A stretch of DNA of 64,000 bases from Saccharicrinis sp963663905 (GTDB taxonomy: Bacteria; Bacteroidota; Bacteroidia; Bacteroidales; Marinilabiliaceae): NCBI GenBank assembly GCA_963663905.2, contig OY760657.1, positions 5,642,001-5,706,000 on the forward strand. Direction: 5' to 3'. Shown piece by piece: positions 8,394-16,607 of this stretch. The stretch's first letter is position 1; each line of letters starts with the position of its first letter. The position numbers and the translations under genes were made by a program. Below the pieces are notes generated by a model, which was given only the letters and a program-made list of their open reading frames with translations, ran no database searches and was not told the origin of the DNA.

Positions 8394-8529
8394 GGGTAAA
8401 AAAAGCCCCCGACTCCGTTAGTAGCTCTCTGACCTTCTACTAACAATAAAGGTGCATACACACCACGCCGAGGGCAAATGCCTTCAGGTAGGTGTGTATG
8501 CACCTTTTTTATTAATTATTGTCAGAGAG
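8393..8529 (+). other. Strongly structured intergenic segment (several nested stems)
   Basis: Between the last tail gene and the methylase gene lie GGGG/CCCC (8393-8396 with 8406-8409), an 8-bp stem GTTAGTAG/CTACTAAC (8417-8424 with 8437-8444), a 15-bp perfect stem (8450-8464 with 8491-8505), and inside the latter loop a further stem GAGGGCA/TGCCTTC (8470-8476 with 8479-8485). The loop CTCTCTGAC (8425-8433) is the exact complement of GTCAGAGAG (8521-8529) in the methylase leader. This is more structure than a plain terminator needs; it may be a small RNA or a regulatory leader. Confidence 0.5.
8450..8510 (+). terminator. Strong intrinsic terminator of the phage tail operon
   Basis: A 15-bp perfect stem (left arm 8450-8464, starting AGGTGCATACACACC; right arm 8491-8505) is followed directly by a T-run (8505-8510). 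The 26-nt loop itself folds. It should end transcription of the tail operon before the methylase gene, and it would also define the 3' end of any RNA made from the upstream structured segment. Confidence 0.75.
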
Positions 8530-8555
8530 ATTACAAATATATAAAACTAACACAC

Positions 8556-9434
8556 ATGACAACAACAAAAACTTACACAAGTGCGCCCCTTCCGTTTATG
8601 GGGCAAAAAAGGCGGTTTTTAACACTGTTTAAATCAGCTTTAAACGATTTTAAAACAGCTACAGTATTTATTGATTTATTTGGAGGAAGTGGCTTATTGT
8701 CACACACAGCAAAAAGTATTCGTCCGGATGTTCAAGTCGTATATAATGATTACGATGATTACCATACCCGGTTATTACATGTTGATAAAACAAACCGTAT
8801 GCTTGAGCATATTAGAGACATTGTTAAAGATTGTCCGGAGGATAAGAAGATTCCTAATGAGATTAAGCAAACGGTTATTGATTACATTGCCCAGGAAGAA
8901 CAAAAAGGTTTTGTGGATTATATTACGCTTTCATCTTCTTTGCTGTTCAGTATGAACTACTCAACAACCTTAAAGGATTTAGAAAAACAGACCATGTATA
9001 ATTGTGTCCGTAAATCAAATTATAATGTTGCCGGGTACTTAGATGGACTGCAAATTGTAAAATATGATTACAAAGAGCTATTCAACAAATATAAAGACAT
9101 TGATAATGTTGTATTCTTTGTTGATCCTCCATACCTGTCAACCGAGCAAAGTACTTATAAAAACTATTGGCGTTTAGCTGATTATTTAGATGTGCTTAAA
9201 ACCTTAAAAGACACTAATTATTTGTATTTCACCTCTGATAAATCAAGTATTATAGAACTGTGCGATTGGTTAGAAAAGAACCTGGAGGCAAACAATCCAT
9301 TTAAAGGAGCTGTAAAATATGAAATGCCTGTTAAGGTTAATCATAATGCAGGTTATACTGATATAATGTTGTGTAAGAATGCTAGTATTTCAGGATCGCT
9401 TGAAATGCCTAATTATGAAAGTACAATTGTATAA
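8556..9434 (+). CDS. DNA adenine-N6 methyltransferase, D12 class (phage Dam-like)
   Basis: A 292-residue methylase. Motif X 'APLPFMGQKRRFL' lies near the start, motif I 'FIDLFGGSGLLS' (SAM binding) near residue 40, and motif IV 'FFVDPPYL' (the catalytic DPPY) near residue 190, the order of D12-class enzymes. It methylates adenine in a short site and probably protects phage DNA from host restriction. I chose ATG at 8556, not the in-frame upstream start at 8478, because 8478 lies inside the terminator stem and adds 26 residues unlike the family. No restriction partner is seen nearby, so this is likely an orphan methylase. Confidence 0.85.
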   Translation: MTTTKTYTSAPLPFMGQKRRFLTLFKSALNDFKTATVFIDLFGGSGLLSHTAKSIRPDVQVVYNDYDDYHTRLLHVDKTNRMLEHIRDIVKDCPEDKKIPNEIKQTVIDYIAQEEQKGFVDYITLSSSLLFSMNYSTTLKDLEKQTMYNCVRKSNYNVAGYLDGLQIVKYDYKELFNKYKDIDNVVFFVDPPYLSTEQSTYKNYWRLADYLDVLKTLKDTNYLYFTSDKSSIIELCDWLEKNLEANNPFKGAVKYEMPVKVNHNAGYTDIMLCKNASISGSLEMPNYESTIV

Positions 9435-9517
9435 TACAGACATTTTGGCATTTTATTTACCTAAATATGATTTTCAATGTCATATAAGTTATGTCAAATA
9501 ATCTGAAAAGATAAAAA

Positions 9518-9552
9518 AAAGGAGAATGGCACACCTGTTGACATTCTCCTTT
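9518..9552. terminator. Hairpin terminator, T-run best on the minus strand
   Basis: An 11-bp perfect stem AAAGGAGAATG/CATTCTCCTTT (9518-9528 with 9542-9552). The minus strand has the longer T-run (complement of the A-run 9513-9520); the plus strand has a weaker TTTGCTGTTTTTT. It could be bidirectional and would end methylase transcription. Confidence 0.55.
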
Positions 9553-9670
9553 GCTGTTTTTTATCAGAGGTTGGGTACCTCATTATTTTTTCCACGGCAA
9601 ATATAAATATTAATTTAAAACGTACAATACCCATTGATTTATCGTATTTACAAACAGCAACGCAACATTT

Positions 9671-9688
9671 AAAGTGTGGGGACACTTT
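9671..9688. repeat. Short hairpin before the HNH gene
   Basis: AAAGTGT (9671-9677), a GGGG loop, then ACACTTT (9682-9688), with TT following. It lies 30 bp upstream of the HNH start codon, so it may be a leader hairpin or a weak terminator. No promoter could be assigned. Confidence 0.35.
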
Positions 9689-9717
9689 TTACAAAAAACA
9701 ATTAAAATCTAGACAAA

Positions 9718-10038
9718 ATGAGCGATTGGACTCAAAAACAAATAGATGCTGTTTGGGCAAAATTACCTAGCATTTCAGGCCAAAAGGCTGAATGGAAAAA
9801 AGATAAAGCTGGAGCATGGATTAATTATAACCAACACGGGGAAGTTAAAAGTCAATATGGATGGGAAATAGATCATATTTATCCCGAATCAAAAGGAGGT
9901 AGTGATGATTTGAGTAACCTTCAGGCCTTGCAATGGGAAAATAATAGATCAAAGGATGATAATTATCCTAATTACACTACTGTGGTTACTTCTAATGGAG
10001 TTGATAATATCAAACAAAATAAGCATTGGAGAGAATAA
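9718..10038 (+). CDS. HNH endonuclease family protein
   Basis: A 106-residue protein. The HNH/treble-clef core is visible at residues about 55-82: 'GWEIDHIYPESKGGSDDLSNLQALQWENNRSKDD', with the DH pair, the N of 'LSNLQ' and the N of 'ENNRSK' in the usual places. Such small HNH proteins nick or cut DNA, and in phages they often sit near packaging genes or act as homing or toxin domains. The N-terminal half ('WTQKQIDAVWAKL') resembles the leader found in stand-alone HNH proteins whose substrate is not known. It is followed by its own terminator, so it is a single-gene unit at the right side of the prophage. Confidence 0.75.
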   Translation: MSDWTQKQIDAVWAKLPSISGQKAEWKKDKAGAWINYNQHGEVKSQYGWEIDHIYPESKGGSDDLSNLQALQWENNRSKDDNYPNYTTVVTSNGVDNIKQNKHWRE

Positions 10039-10041
10039 TAG

Positions 10042-10062
10042 AGCGCCTAAGGGCGCTTTTTT
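10042..10062 (+). terminator. Terminator after the HNH gene
   Basis: Stem AGCGCC/GGCGCT (10042-10047 with 10052-10057) with a TAAG loop and six T residues to 10062. A clear intrinsic terminator. Confidence 0.8.
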
Positions 10063-10083
10063 CTATAATCTTAATTCGTAATT

Positions 10084-10674
10084 ATGAGTAAATTAAATGA
10101 AAGGTTTCTAAAAAAAAGTTATGTGTTAGCTAATTATGATAAGGTAGATAAAGCAATTGGAAATTATTCTAATTGTTGTAATGAAGGATGCTCTCATTGC
10201 TGTTACCAACCAATCGAAATAGTAAATTGGGAAAAATATGCGATCTCTGATTATATAAAAACTCAGTTTAATGAGGAGACCGTGTCTATTGTAAGAAGTA
10301 ATCTTATTAAATGGGCAGACATCTTCAATAATGAACATGGCACAAATCCTGATGAAGCATATCAAGACCGTAAAACATTTCGGGAGAAAGTAAATAATAA
10401 TCACATTTCGTGCCCATTCCTGATAGATAATAGATGTAGCATATATGATGTTCGTCCATTAGCTTGTAGAAGTCATATAATGGTTGATAATCCAGATTAT
10501 TGCAAAGCTGATGGACTTAGAGAAGCTCCAGAACACATCAAGCAGATTAGAGACTTTTGTTTTAGTGAAATTAGCTCGCCTCCAGGTTCATGTTTAAGAT
10601 ATTTACCAGTGGCGGTATCTGACGTTTTTGGTCTGCATAACAAATTTAAACCTCACCCAATTCCTAGACTTTAA
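10084..10674 (+). CDS. YkgJ-type cysteine-cluster protein (Zn/Fe-chelating domain)
   Basis: A 196-residue protein with the cysteine signature of the YkgJ/FliB-like family: 'CNEGCSHCCYQP' near residue 32, 'CPFLIDNRCSIYDVRPLACRSH' near residue 113, and later cysteines in 'DYCKADG', 'DFCFSE' and 'GSCLRYLP'. The family binds iron or zinc; some members modify protein lysines in flagellin, and most have unknown roles. It follows the HNH gene 22 nt after its terminator. It may be a phage cargo gene or the first chromosomal gene past the prophage; the prophage boundary is not visible. Confidence 0.75.
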   Translation: MSKLNERFLKKSYVLANYDKVDKAIGNYSNCCNEGCSHCCYQPIEIVNWEKYAISDYIKTQFNEETVSIVRSNLIKWADIFNNEHGTNPDEAYQDRKTFREKVNNNHISCPFLIDNRCSIYDVRPLACRSHIMVDNPDYCKADGLREAPEHIKQIRDFCFSEISSPPGSCLRYLPVAVSDVFGLHNKFKPHPIPRL

Positions 10675-10719
10675 TAATCCTAAAGGTCCACTTTTAGGTG
10701 GGCCTAAAAATTTATATTT

Positions 10720-10752
10720 TGTACATTTTATTTTGAAAATGTGTACATTTTA
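10720..10752. repeat. Imperfect inverted repeat TGTACATTTT / AAAATGTGTACA
   Basis: TGTACATTTT (10720-10729) faces AAAATGTGTACA (10736-10747) with a short spacer, and the sequence TGTACATTTT is also repeated directly at 10742. It sits between two convergent genes and could be a shared terminator, an operator or a relic of the prophage end. No function is proven. Confidence 0.35.
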
Positions 10753-10761
10753 AATTTGCGA

Positions 10762-11427
10762 TTATACATTTTTATAATATAAATTCCCCAGGCTTAAATT
10801 TGCATTAGTATGGTTGGGATCAATTTCTAAGACAGATAAATAATAATTTTCTGCCTTATCCAATTGATTTAATTTTTGATATCCAAAGGCGGAATAATAC
10901 AGATAGCTAATCTCTTTAGGATTTGATTCTAAACATTTATTTGCATATTCAACAAGCTTTTCGTAGTTTTTTGTTTTAAGGTAATGGTTTAATAGTTTTG
11001 GATCAACAATGTAAGCTAAATCTGGAAATGCCTTAGATTCTTCGATTAATCCGAATTCATAATTATCATCATCATTTTGTTCGTTTGCCAAAGCAATAAA
11101 CATTTCGAAAATATCGTATCGAGGCACCTTATATTGTATAGATGTTTTTAGATGTTCAAGGGCTTTATTTGATTCACCAAGCTCTTTATACGCAATACCT
11201 GCGAATGCATAAATCAAACCGGTATTGGTAGAATCAAGATTTGATTGAAATAAAATCTGACACTCTTCTAATGCCTCGCTATATTTTTGTTCCATCATAT
11301 ATTTCTTACAATTATCTATATGTTTGTCGGTCTCTTGGGAGATTGCACTTATAGATAGTAACGAAAATAGAATTAAGGATAGAGCTATTCTTTTGGGGTT
11401 GTCAAATTTATTACGCAGTTTATTCAT
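10762..11427 (-). CDS. Secreted tetratricopeptide-repeat protein
   Basis: A 221-residue protein with a signal peptide (hydrophobic core 'IALSLILFSLLSISAIS' then QETDKH). TPR units are visible near residues 38-70 ('MMEQKYSEALEECQIL'), 73-105 ('YAFAGIAYKELGESNKALEHL') and 170-220 ('YYSAFGYQKLNQLDKAENYYLSVLEIDPNHTNANLSLGNLYY'). TPRs bind proteins, and here the protein would act in the periplasm or at the outer membrane. It ends just after the SusCD operon ends and is transcribed in the same direction, 258 bp further on. That gap makes it more likely a separate unit. Confidence 0.75.
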   Translation of the reverse strand: MNKLRNKFDNPKRIALSLILFSLLSISAISQETDKHIDNCKKYMMEQKYSEALEECQILFQSNLDSTNTGLIYAFAGIAYKELGESNKALEHLKTSIQYKVPRYDIFEMFIALANEQNDDDNYEFGLIEESKAFPDLAYIVDPKLLNHYLKTKNYEKLVEYANKCLESNPKEISYLYYSAFGYQKLNQLDKAENYYLSVLEIDPNHTNANLSLGNLYYKNV

Positions 11428-11685
11428 TTGAGTATAATTGGAATTATTGTTACTATAATGTTTACCGGATTAGAGTTGATAAATATAATTATGAAATCAC
11501 TTATCCTCCATATAAGGATATTTAAAGATTAAGTAATGTAAGTAACCGGTATTCAATATAGAAGCTGACTCAAATGAGACAGCCTCTATATAATTAAATC
11601 TATTTAGTTGCATACTAAAAAATGACAAACCAGAAGGTATTTAGTTAAAAACAGTTTGATTCTTTTAGTATAAGTTTAATATTTT

Positions 11686-13419
11686 TTATTTGGTAGGCCA
11701 AGGTAGCCACCAATTATTTTGATCGTTTAGTTTAGCTTTAATGGATTGACCATCATATCCCTCTACATTAAATTTTTCAGCAATCTTTTCGGCAAGGTAA
11801 TAGGAGTCGTTATTGTCACCATCTGTTTGACCTCTTCTTAAAGAAATACGCACAAGGTCAGCCCATCTGTTACCCTCATAGGCTAAAGCTAATGAAGCCT
11901 CATCAATAATTGCATCCTCAAGAGGCTGACTAAATGAAGCTGTATCTGCAGGATAAACTGTACTAACCAAATTACCTCTACCACCTCTTACTCCGGTGTT
12001 TCTATACCATAAACCTCTTACTCCAACAGGTATTTGTCCAGTTGCATCCTGACGGCCATCAAAATCATAAGGCCATGGTTTATTGGTTCTTTCCAGGTAA
12101 GTAATATCAACAGCATCAGCTACTGTATATTCAGATTGAATTCCAAAATTTAACAAAGCATAAGCTAAACGCGATTCATTGTCTCTGTTTGCAGCTTCAC
12201 AAAATCTTAAGTGAAGTAAAGCGGCACGATATAAATACCAGAATCCACCTCTTTCATAAGGCGACGAAGCATTATAGTTTTTAATATATTTTGTAATGAT
12301 AGGACTTCCATTAATCTCTTCCCATGAATATTTTCCTCGTGCATCCCAGGTTATATTATTTAACTGAGTTTGATTATCCCAGTTTTCCATGGCTAGCTTA
12401 GAGGGAGCCACTAAATATTCACCTTCACCTTCGTTGGCAAACAATTTTATAAATGGATTTGTAATCTCATAATTATCATCAAAATACATGGCCCAAATCC
12501 ATTCATCTAGAAATACATCACCATCAGTTCTTGTAAAAATAGATTCCCAACCTAAACTTGGATCATCAATCAATGATTCTGCATCATCTTCAAGGTATCT
12601 TATATATCCTACGTTTAAATCATCATGATAGGTTACGTCATCCCATGTAATTCTATACTTGTCGTATTCTGCGGTACCAGATAACATCATTAAAGTTTTA
12701 TATTGTATGGCAGCATTGGTGTACTGATTATCCCACAAATACAAATCACCAAGTAAGCAGTACTTATTTATAAAGAATACTTCATCATCATCGCCTGATA
12801 ACTCATTGTCAGAATAGGAATCCATTACAGGAATAGATTCCATATCTGAAATAAGCAGACTAATTAGAGATTGTAATGATGTTTTTTGGTAGTTTTTTAG
12901 CGTATTTAGATCATCTACAGTCTCTATTGGTTCTGTTAGGTAAGGGATGTTTCCAAATTGAACTCCCAATTGCAAATACACCCATGATCTTACAGATATT
13001 GCTTCTGAATAGTACTTGTTGTATTTTTCTTTGGTTATACCACTATTACTAAGCATTATACTTAAGTTCTTTAAAAGGTCATTACAATCATTAATGACTT
13101 TGTAAAAAGGGCGAGGATCTGCATATGCATTTCCGCTGGAAACATTATGCTGGTTTAAATCAATCATATCCTGATCTGAATTGGATGTAACAGTCATTAA
13201 ATCGGCTCTCAATTCGTTTAAAACCACGTACTGTTCACTTAGTCCCATTAGCTCACCATATATACCCTTAATTACAGATTCAACATCCGAAGTAGTTGTA
13301 TACATTTCCTCCTGAGTCAGAATGTCACTGGTATCCGCTTCCAGAAAGTCTTTACATCCGGTAAATACTATTGCCATAGCAATACCAATATATAGTATTC
13401 GAAAATATTTGTTCATCAT
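11686..13419 (-). CDS. SusD/RagB-family substrate-binding lipoprotein (second pair)
   Basis: A 577-residue lipoprotein: hydrophobic signal then 'FTGCKDFLEAD' (lipobox FTGC, acidic residues after Cys, matching the known surface-export signal of Bacteroidota lipoproteins). The N-terminal 'EEMYTTTSDVESVIKGIYGEL' and the C-terminal 'LALAYEGNRWADLVRISLRRG' are hallmarks of the RagB/SusD family, which forms the hinged lid of a SusC transporter. It lies 18 nt downstream of its SusC partner (13438-16605) and ends the seven-gene operon. The ligand cannot be read from the sequence, and no glycoside hydrolase is in the operon. Confidence 0.92.
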   Translation of the reverse strand: MMNKYFRILYIGIAMAIVFTGCKDFLEADTSDILTQEEMYTTTSDVESVIKGIYGELMGLSEQYVVLNELRADLMTVTSNSDQDMIDLNQHNVSSGNAYADPRPFYKVINDCNDLLKNLSIMLSNSGITKEKYNKYYSEAISVRSWVYLQLGVQFGNIPYLTEPIETVDDLNTLKNYQKTSLQSLISLLISDMESIPVMDSYSDNELSGDDDEVFFINKYCLLGDLYLWDNQYTNAAIQYKTLMMLSGTAEYDKYRITWDDVTYHDDLNVGYIRYLEDDAESLIDDPSLGWESIFTRTDGDVFLDEWIWAMYFDDNYEITNPFIKLFANEGEGEYLVAPSKLAMENWDNQTQLNNITWDARGKYSWEEINGSPIITKYIKNYNASSPYERGGFWYLYRAALLHLRFCEAANRDNESRLAYALLNFGIQSEYTVADAVDITYLERTNKPWPYDFDGRQDATGQIPVGVRGLWYRNTGVRGGRGNLVSTVYPADTASFSQPLEDAIIDEASLALAYEGNRWADLVRISLRRGQTDGDNNDSYYLAEKIAEKFNVEGYDGQSIKAKLNDQNNWWLPWPTK

Positions 13420-13437
13420 TTTTTTTAATCTTAAGTT

Positions 13438-16400
13438 TTACAATCCTATTTTAAATCCAACTAAAAAAGATCTAACCTGTGGACATAGTCCCAAATCAAT
13501 ACCTTGATATAATGAACTTGAATTAAAACTAAAGTCAGGATCACGTCCTAAATAATCTGTTAGTGTGATCAAATTATTTCCCTTAACAAAAAGTTGGAAG
13601 TCTTTAATTTTATTGGATTTAAGTGGGAATTTGTACGACAATGTTACTTGCTTTAAACGAATAAATGAACCATCTTCAATCCATCTGTCAGAAAAGCGGC
13701 TGTTGCCTTGTGGATCGCCATAAGATAATTTAGGCATATCAGTAACTTGTGTGTTATATGTCCATCGGTTTAATGTTGCTTTGGTTTGGTTTTCAAATCC
13801 ACTCATAGATTCTAATTTATACCTTTGGTAGTTATAAATATCTCCTCCGTAACTAAAATCCATTAAAGCATCAAATGTGAAATTCTTAAATTGAACAGTT
13901 GTGGCAATATAACCTGTACAATCAGGGTTAGGATCTCCAATAACCTGCATATCAGCTTCATTAATTGTTTTGTTGCCATCAATATCAACAAAATGCATAT
14001 CTCCACCTTGAAAAGCCGCCGTTGTTGTTGCGCTTGTTTCATATTTTAATCCAGAGTTGGCTGCTTCTTCGTTTGATGCAAAAACACCTAATGTTTTGTA
14101 ACCGTAAAACAGACCTACATGCTCACCAACCTTACTTAAAATGTTAGCATCAGCAACTTCGGTTATAAAGTAATCCTGAGGTAGTTTTTTAAGTTTGTTT
14201 TTATACATAGAGATACCAGCCCCTAAATCCCATTTTAAAGAACTGTTATTAATAATACGTCCTTTTATACTAATATCATAACCTATGTTTTGTAATTCTC
14301 CTGAATTGGCAAAATAGCTTTCGTACCCTGATACTACATCCGCAGGCATGTTTACTAACATATCAGATGTAATGTTATTAAAATAGTCAACAGAAATATT
14401 AAGTCTTTCTTTCAATACACTTACGTCGATTCCCAAATTGAACTTAGATACAGTTTCCCACTGTAATTCTTCGTTTTGTAAATTGGCTCTAAGTATACCT
14501 TTGTACAGCATAAATTGTGAATCTGTATAATAAAGTTCCGATTCATAATTACCAATGTCATCATTACCTACAACACTATATCCTGCTCTTATCTTTAAAA
14601 GATTTAAGAAATCAATATTAGATAAGAAATTTTCTGAAGAAGCAATCCATGCACCCGAAACATTATAGAACACACCAAATTGGTTGTCGAAAAGAGTTAA
14701 TCCAGGAGCTTTTTTCCCAAATCGGGAGGAGCCGTTTAGAGAGATTTCTGCATTGAAGAAATATTTGTTATTATACTTGTACTTTCCCGACAAATAGTAA
14801 TTAAGATCGTTCCATTTTCCATTGTTTCCATACAAAGAAACATAAGCTTCATCTGCATCATCTACATCAGTCATTTGATCACTTGTTGAGTTATAACCAA
14901 CAGCCCAGTCGCTGGTATATCTATTTACAGTTAATCGTCCACCAGCAATAAGGTCTAATGTTGATAAATCAGAAATCTTTTTCTTCCAGGTAATACGAGT
15001 GTCACTAGCCACCGAATGAAATGCATATGAACTACCTGCAAGTCTGTTATCTCCAATTCCGTATTTTAATGTGTCATCTACCACTCCAATCAATGGACTA
15101 TATAAGCTCTCTTTTGAGTTATCGTATGTCAGACCAACATTTTCACTGACTTTCAGATTTTTGGAAAACTCATAGCTTAAATCTACATTACCAAAAAAGC
15201 GAGAGTTATTTCTGCTGGAATTGAATCCGTCCATTATGGCTCGAGGATTACTAAAACCAAAAACATCCACATCTTCAAGGTTAGGGGAGTATTCTCCGGA
15301 TACGCTGCGCTCATTTGCAGCAAGAATAGGAGCCTTAATAAGTGAAGAATAGATAGGATTGCTATTTAAACTTGTACCCTCGTCAAACATGGTTCTGGAT
15401 TCTTTTGAGATACCAAGACTTGTTCTTACTTTAATTCTGTCTGACATATTGATGTCAGCATTCAGGTGCGTATTAAAACGAGTATAATCAGTTGATTTCA
15501 CAACACCATTATTGGTAAGATAACCTACAGACAAAGCATAAGTTGCAATTTCATCACCTCCGGAAATGTTAATTCCGATATTTTGAGAAACTGAATTTTT
15601 AAAAACCTTTTTCTGCCAGTCTGTTTCGTTATGGTATTTATAATAATCGTCAGATCCGGTATTGTCATTCATAAATGGCAGTTCGTTAATTTCGGCACCA
15701 GTTAAGCCTTTGCTTAAAAGCATATCATTCAGATATAATCTATATTCAGAGGCATTCATTACCGGAATTTTTTCAGGTGTAGTTTTTACCTCTCCTGACA
15801 TGGTAAACTCAATAGCTGTAGCCAGTTGCTTTGCTCTTTTGGTATTAATATAAATGACACCATTTGCACCTTTAGCACCATATAAAGCTCCGCCGTCTTT
15901 TTCAATTGTTATATTTTCAATGTCATTGATATCAATTAATGACAATGGATTATAAAATGCATTATTAACAATCGAAGATGTATAGGAGTTATTATCATAA
16001 ATCTGTCCATCAACAACGATTAAGGGCTGACAATTTGAAAAAACAGAATTATATCCTCTGATATAAATATCAGATCCCATACCCGGATTACCAGAGTTAG
16101 ATTTCATGTTTACTCCGGTTACTTTATCAATAACATTTTCAGCTGAACTACCACCATTTTTCCAAGTGTTATCCCTTGAGTCTATTACTTCAACAGATTT
16201 TGTATTAGAATACATATCCTCAATGTTTAAACCATAGTTAGCATTCTCGTAAAAAGAGTGAACATATTTTTCTTCAAGATAAATATTAATCGAATCTTTA
16301 TTTGTAATGTTAACAATCTTGGTTTGATAGTTTTCTCTGCTTACGTAAATAAGAGCGTTATTATAAACTTTCAATGAAAATGAACCATCATCTTCTGTAA

Positions 16401-16605
16401 TTACTGCTGAATAGTCCGGAATCCTGATGTTAGTTGCAGATAATGGTTGTTTTGTTTCAGCACTGAATACATATCCCCTTAAGGTTTTTTCTTTAGTATT
16501 TGAATCCTGTGCATATATGAAACAAGTACTTACCTGCAACAAAAACAGAGGCAAAATAATATTCCATATTTTACTTAGCTTATGCATATACTTATATTTT
16601 TTCAT
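13438..16605 (-). CDS. SusC/RagA-family TonB-dependent transporter (second pair)
   Basis: A 1055-residue outer-membrane transporter. Order of parts: signal peptide (about 1-32), a carboxypeptidase-regulatory-like domain ('LRGYVFSAETKQPLSATNIRI'), the TonB plug including 'SGNPGMGSDIYIRGYNSV' and 'PLIVVDGQIYDN', the SusC signature 'YGAKGANGVIYINTKR' near residue 245, and a 22-strand barrel ending in 'FLVGFKIGL'. It forms a bed-bin complex with the SusD downstream. The gap to the preceding fasciclin gene is 2 nt. It is a paralogue of the SusC at 21429-24692, not a copy of it. Confidence 0.93.
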   Translation of the reverse strand: MKKYKYMHKLSKIWNIILPLFLLQVSTCFIYAQDSNTKEKTLRGYVFSAETKQPLSATNIRIPDYSAVITEDDGSFSLKVYNNALIYVSRENYQTKIVNITNKDSINIYLEEKYVHSFYENANYGLNIEDMYSNTKSVEVIDSRDNTWKNGGSSAENVIDKVTGVNMKSNSGNPGMGSDIYIRGYNSVFSNCQPLIVVDGQIYDNNSYTSSIVNNAFYNPLSLIDINDIENITIEKDGGALYGAKGANGVIYINTKRAKQLATAIEFTMSGEVKTTPEKIPVMNASEYRLYLNDMLLSKGLTGAEINELPFMNDNTGSDDYYKYHNETDWQKKVFKNSVSQNIGINISGGDEIATYALSVGYLTNNGVVKSTDYTRFNTHLNADINMSDRIKVRTSLGISKESRTMFDEGTSLNSNPIYSSLIKAPILAANERSVSGEYSPNLEDVDVFGFSNPRAIMDGFNSSRNNSRFFGNVDLSYEFSKNLKVSENVGLTYDNSKESLYSPLIGVVDDTLKYGIGDNRLAGSSYAFHSVASDTRITWKKKISDLSTLDLIAGGRLTVNRYTSDWAVGYNSTSDQMTDVDDADEAYVSLYGNNGKWNDLNYYLSGKYKYNNKYFFNAEISLNGSSRFGKKAPGLTLFDNQFGVFYNVSGAWIASSENFLSNIDFLNLLKIRAGYSVVGNDDIGNYESELYYTDSQFMLYKGILRANLQNEELQWETVSKFNLGIDVSVLKERLNISVDYFNNITSDMLVNMPADVVSGYESYFANSGELQNIGYDISIKGRIINNSSLKWDLGAGISMYKNKLKKLPQDYFITEVADANILSKVGEHVGLFYGYKTLGVFASNEEAANSGLKYETSATTTAAFQGGDMHFVDIDGNKTINEADMQVIGDPNPDCTGYIATTVQFKNFTFDALMDFSYGGDIYNYQRYKLESMSGFENQTKATLNRWTYNTQVTDMPKLSYGDPQGNSRFSDRWIEDGSFIRLKQVTLSYKFPLKSNKIKDFQLFVKGNNLITLTDYLGRDPDFSFNSSSLYQGIDLGLCPQVRSFLVGFKIGL

Positions 16606-16607
16606 TA

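Noticed and set aside
8393..8530. Retron-like non-coding RNA
   Set aside because: No retron reverse transcriptase is nearby; the structure alone is not enough.
8478..8555. Upstream start adding 26 residues to the adenine methylase
   Set aside because: The extra codons run through the right arm of the terminator hairpin and do not resemble the family; ATG 8556 puts motif X close to the N-terminus as expected.
6725..8560. Diversity-generating retroelement (tail fibre followed by hairpin)
   Set aside because: No reverse transcriptase or template repeat is found in the window; the hairpin is explained by a terminator.
9494..9685. Minus-strand 63-residue frame between methylase and HNH genes
   Set aside because: It spans a terminator hairpin, is rich in Phe/Ile/Lys without family features and has no promoter.
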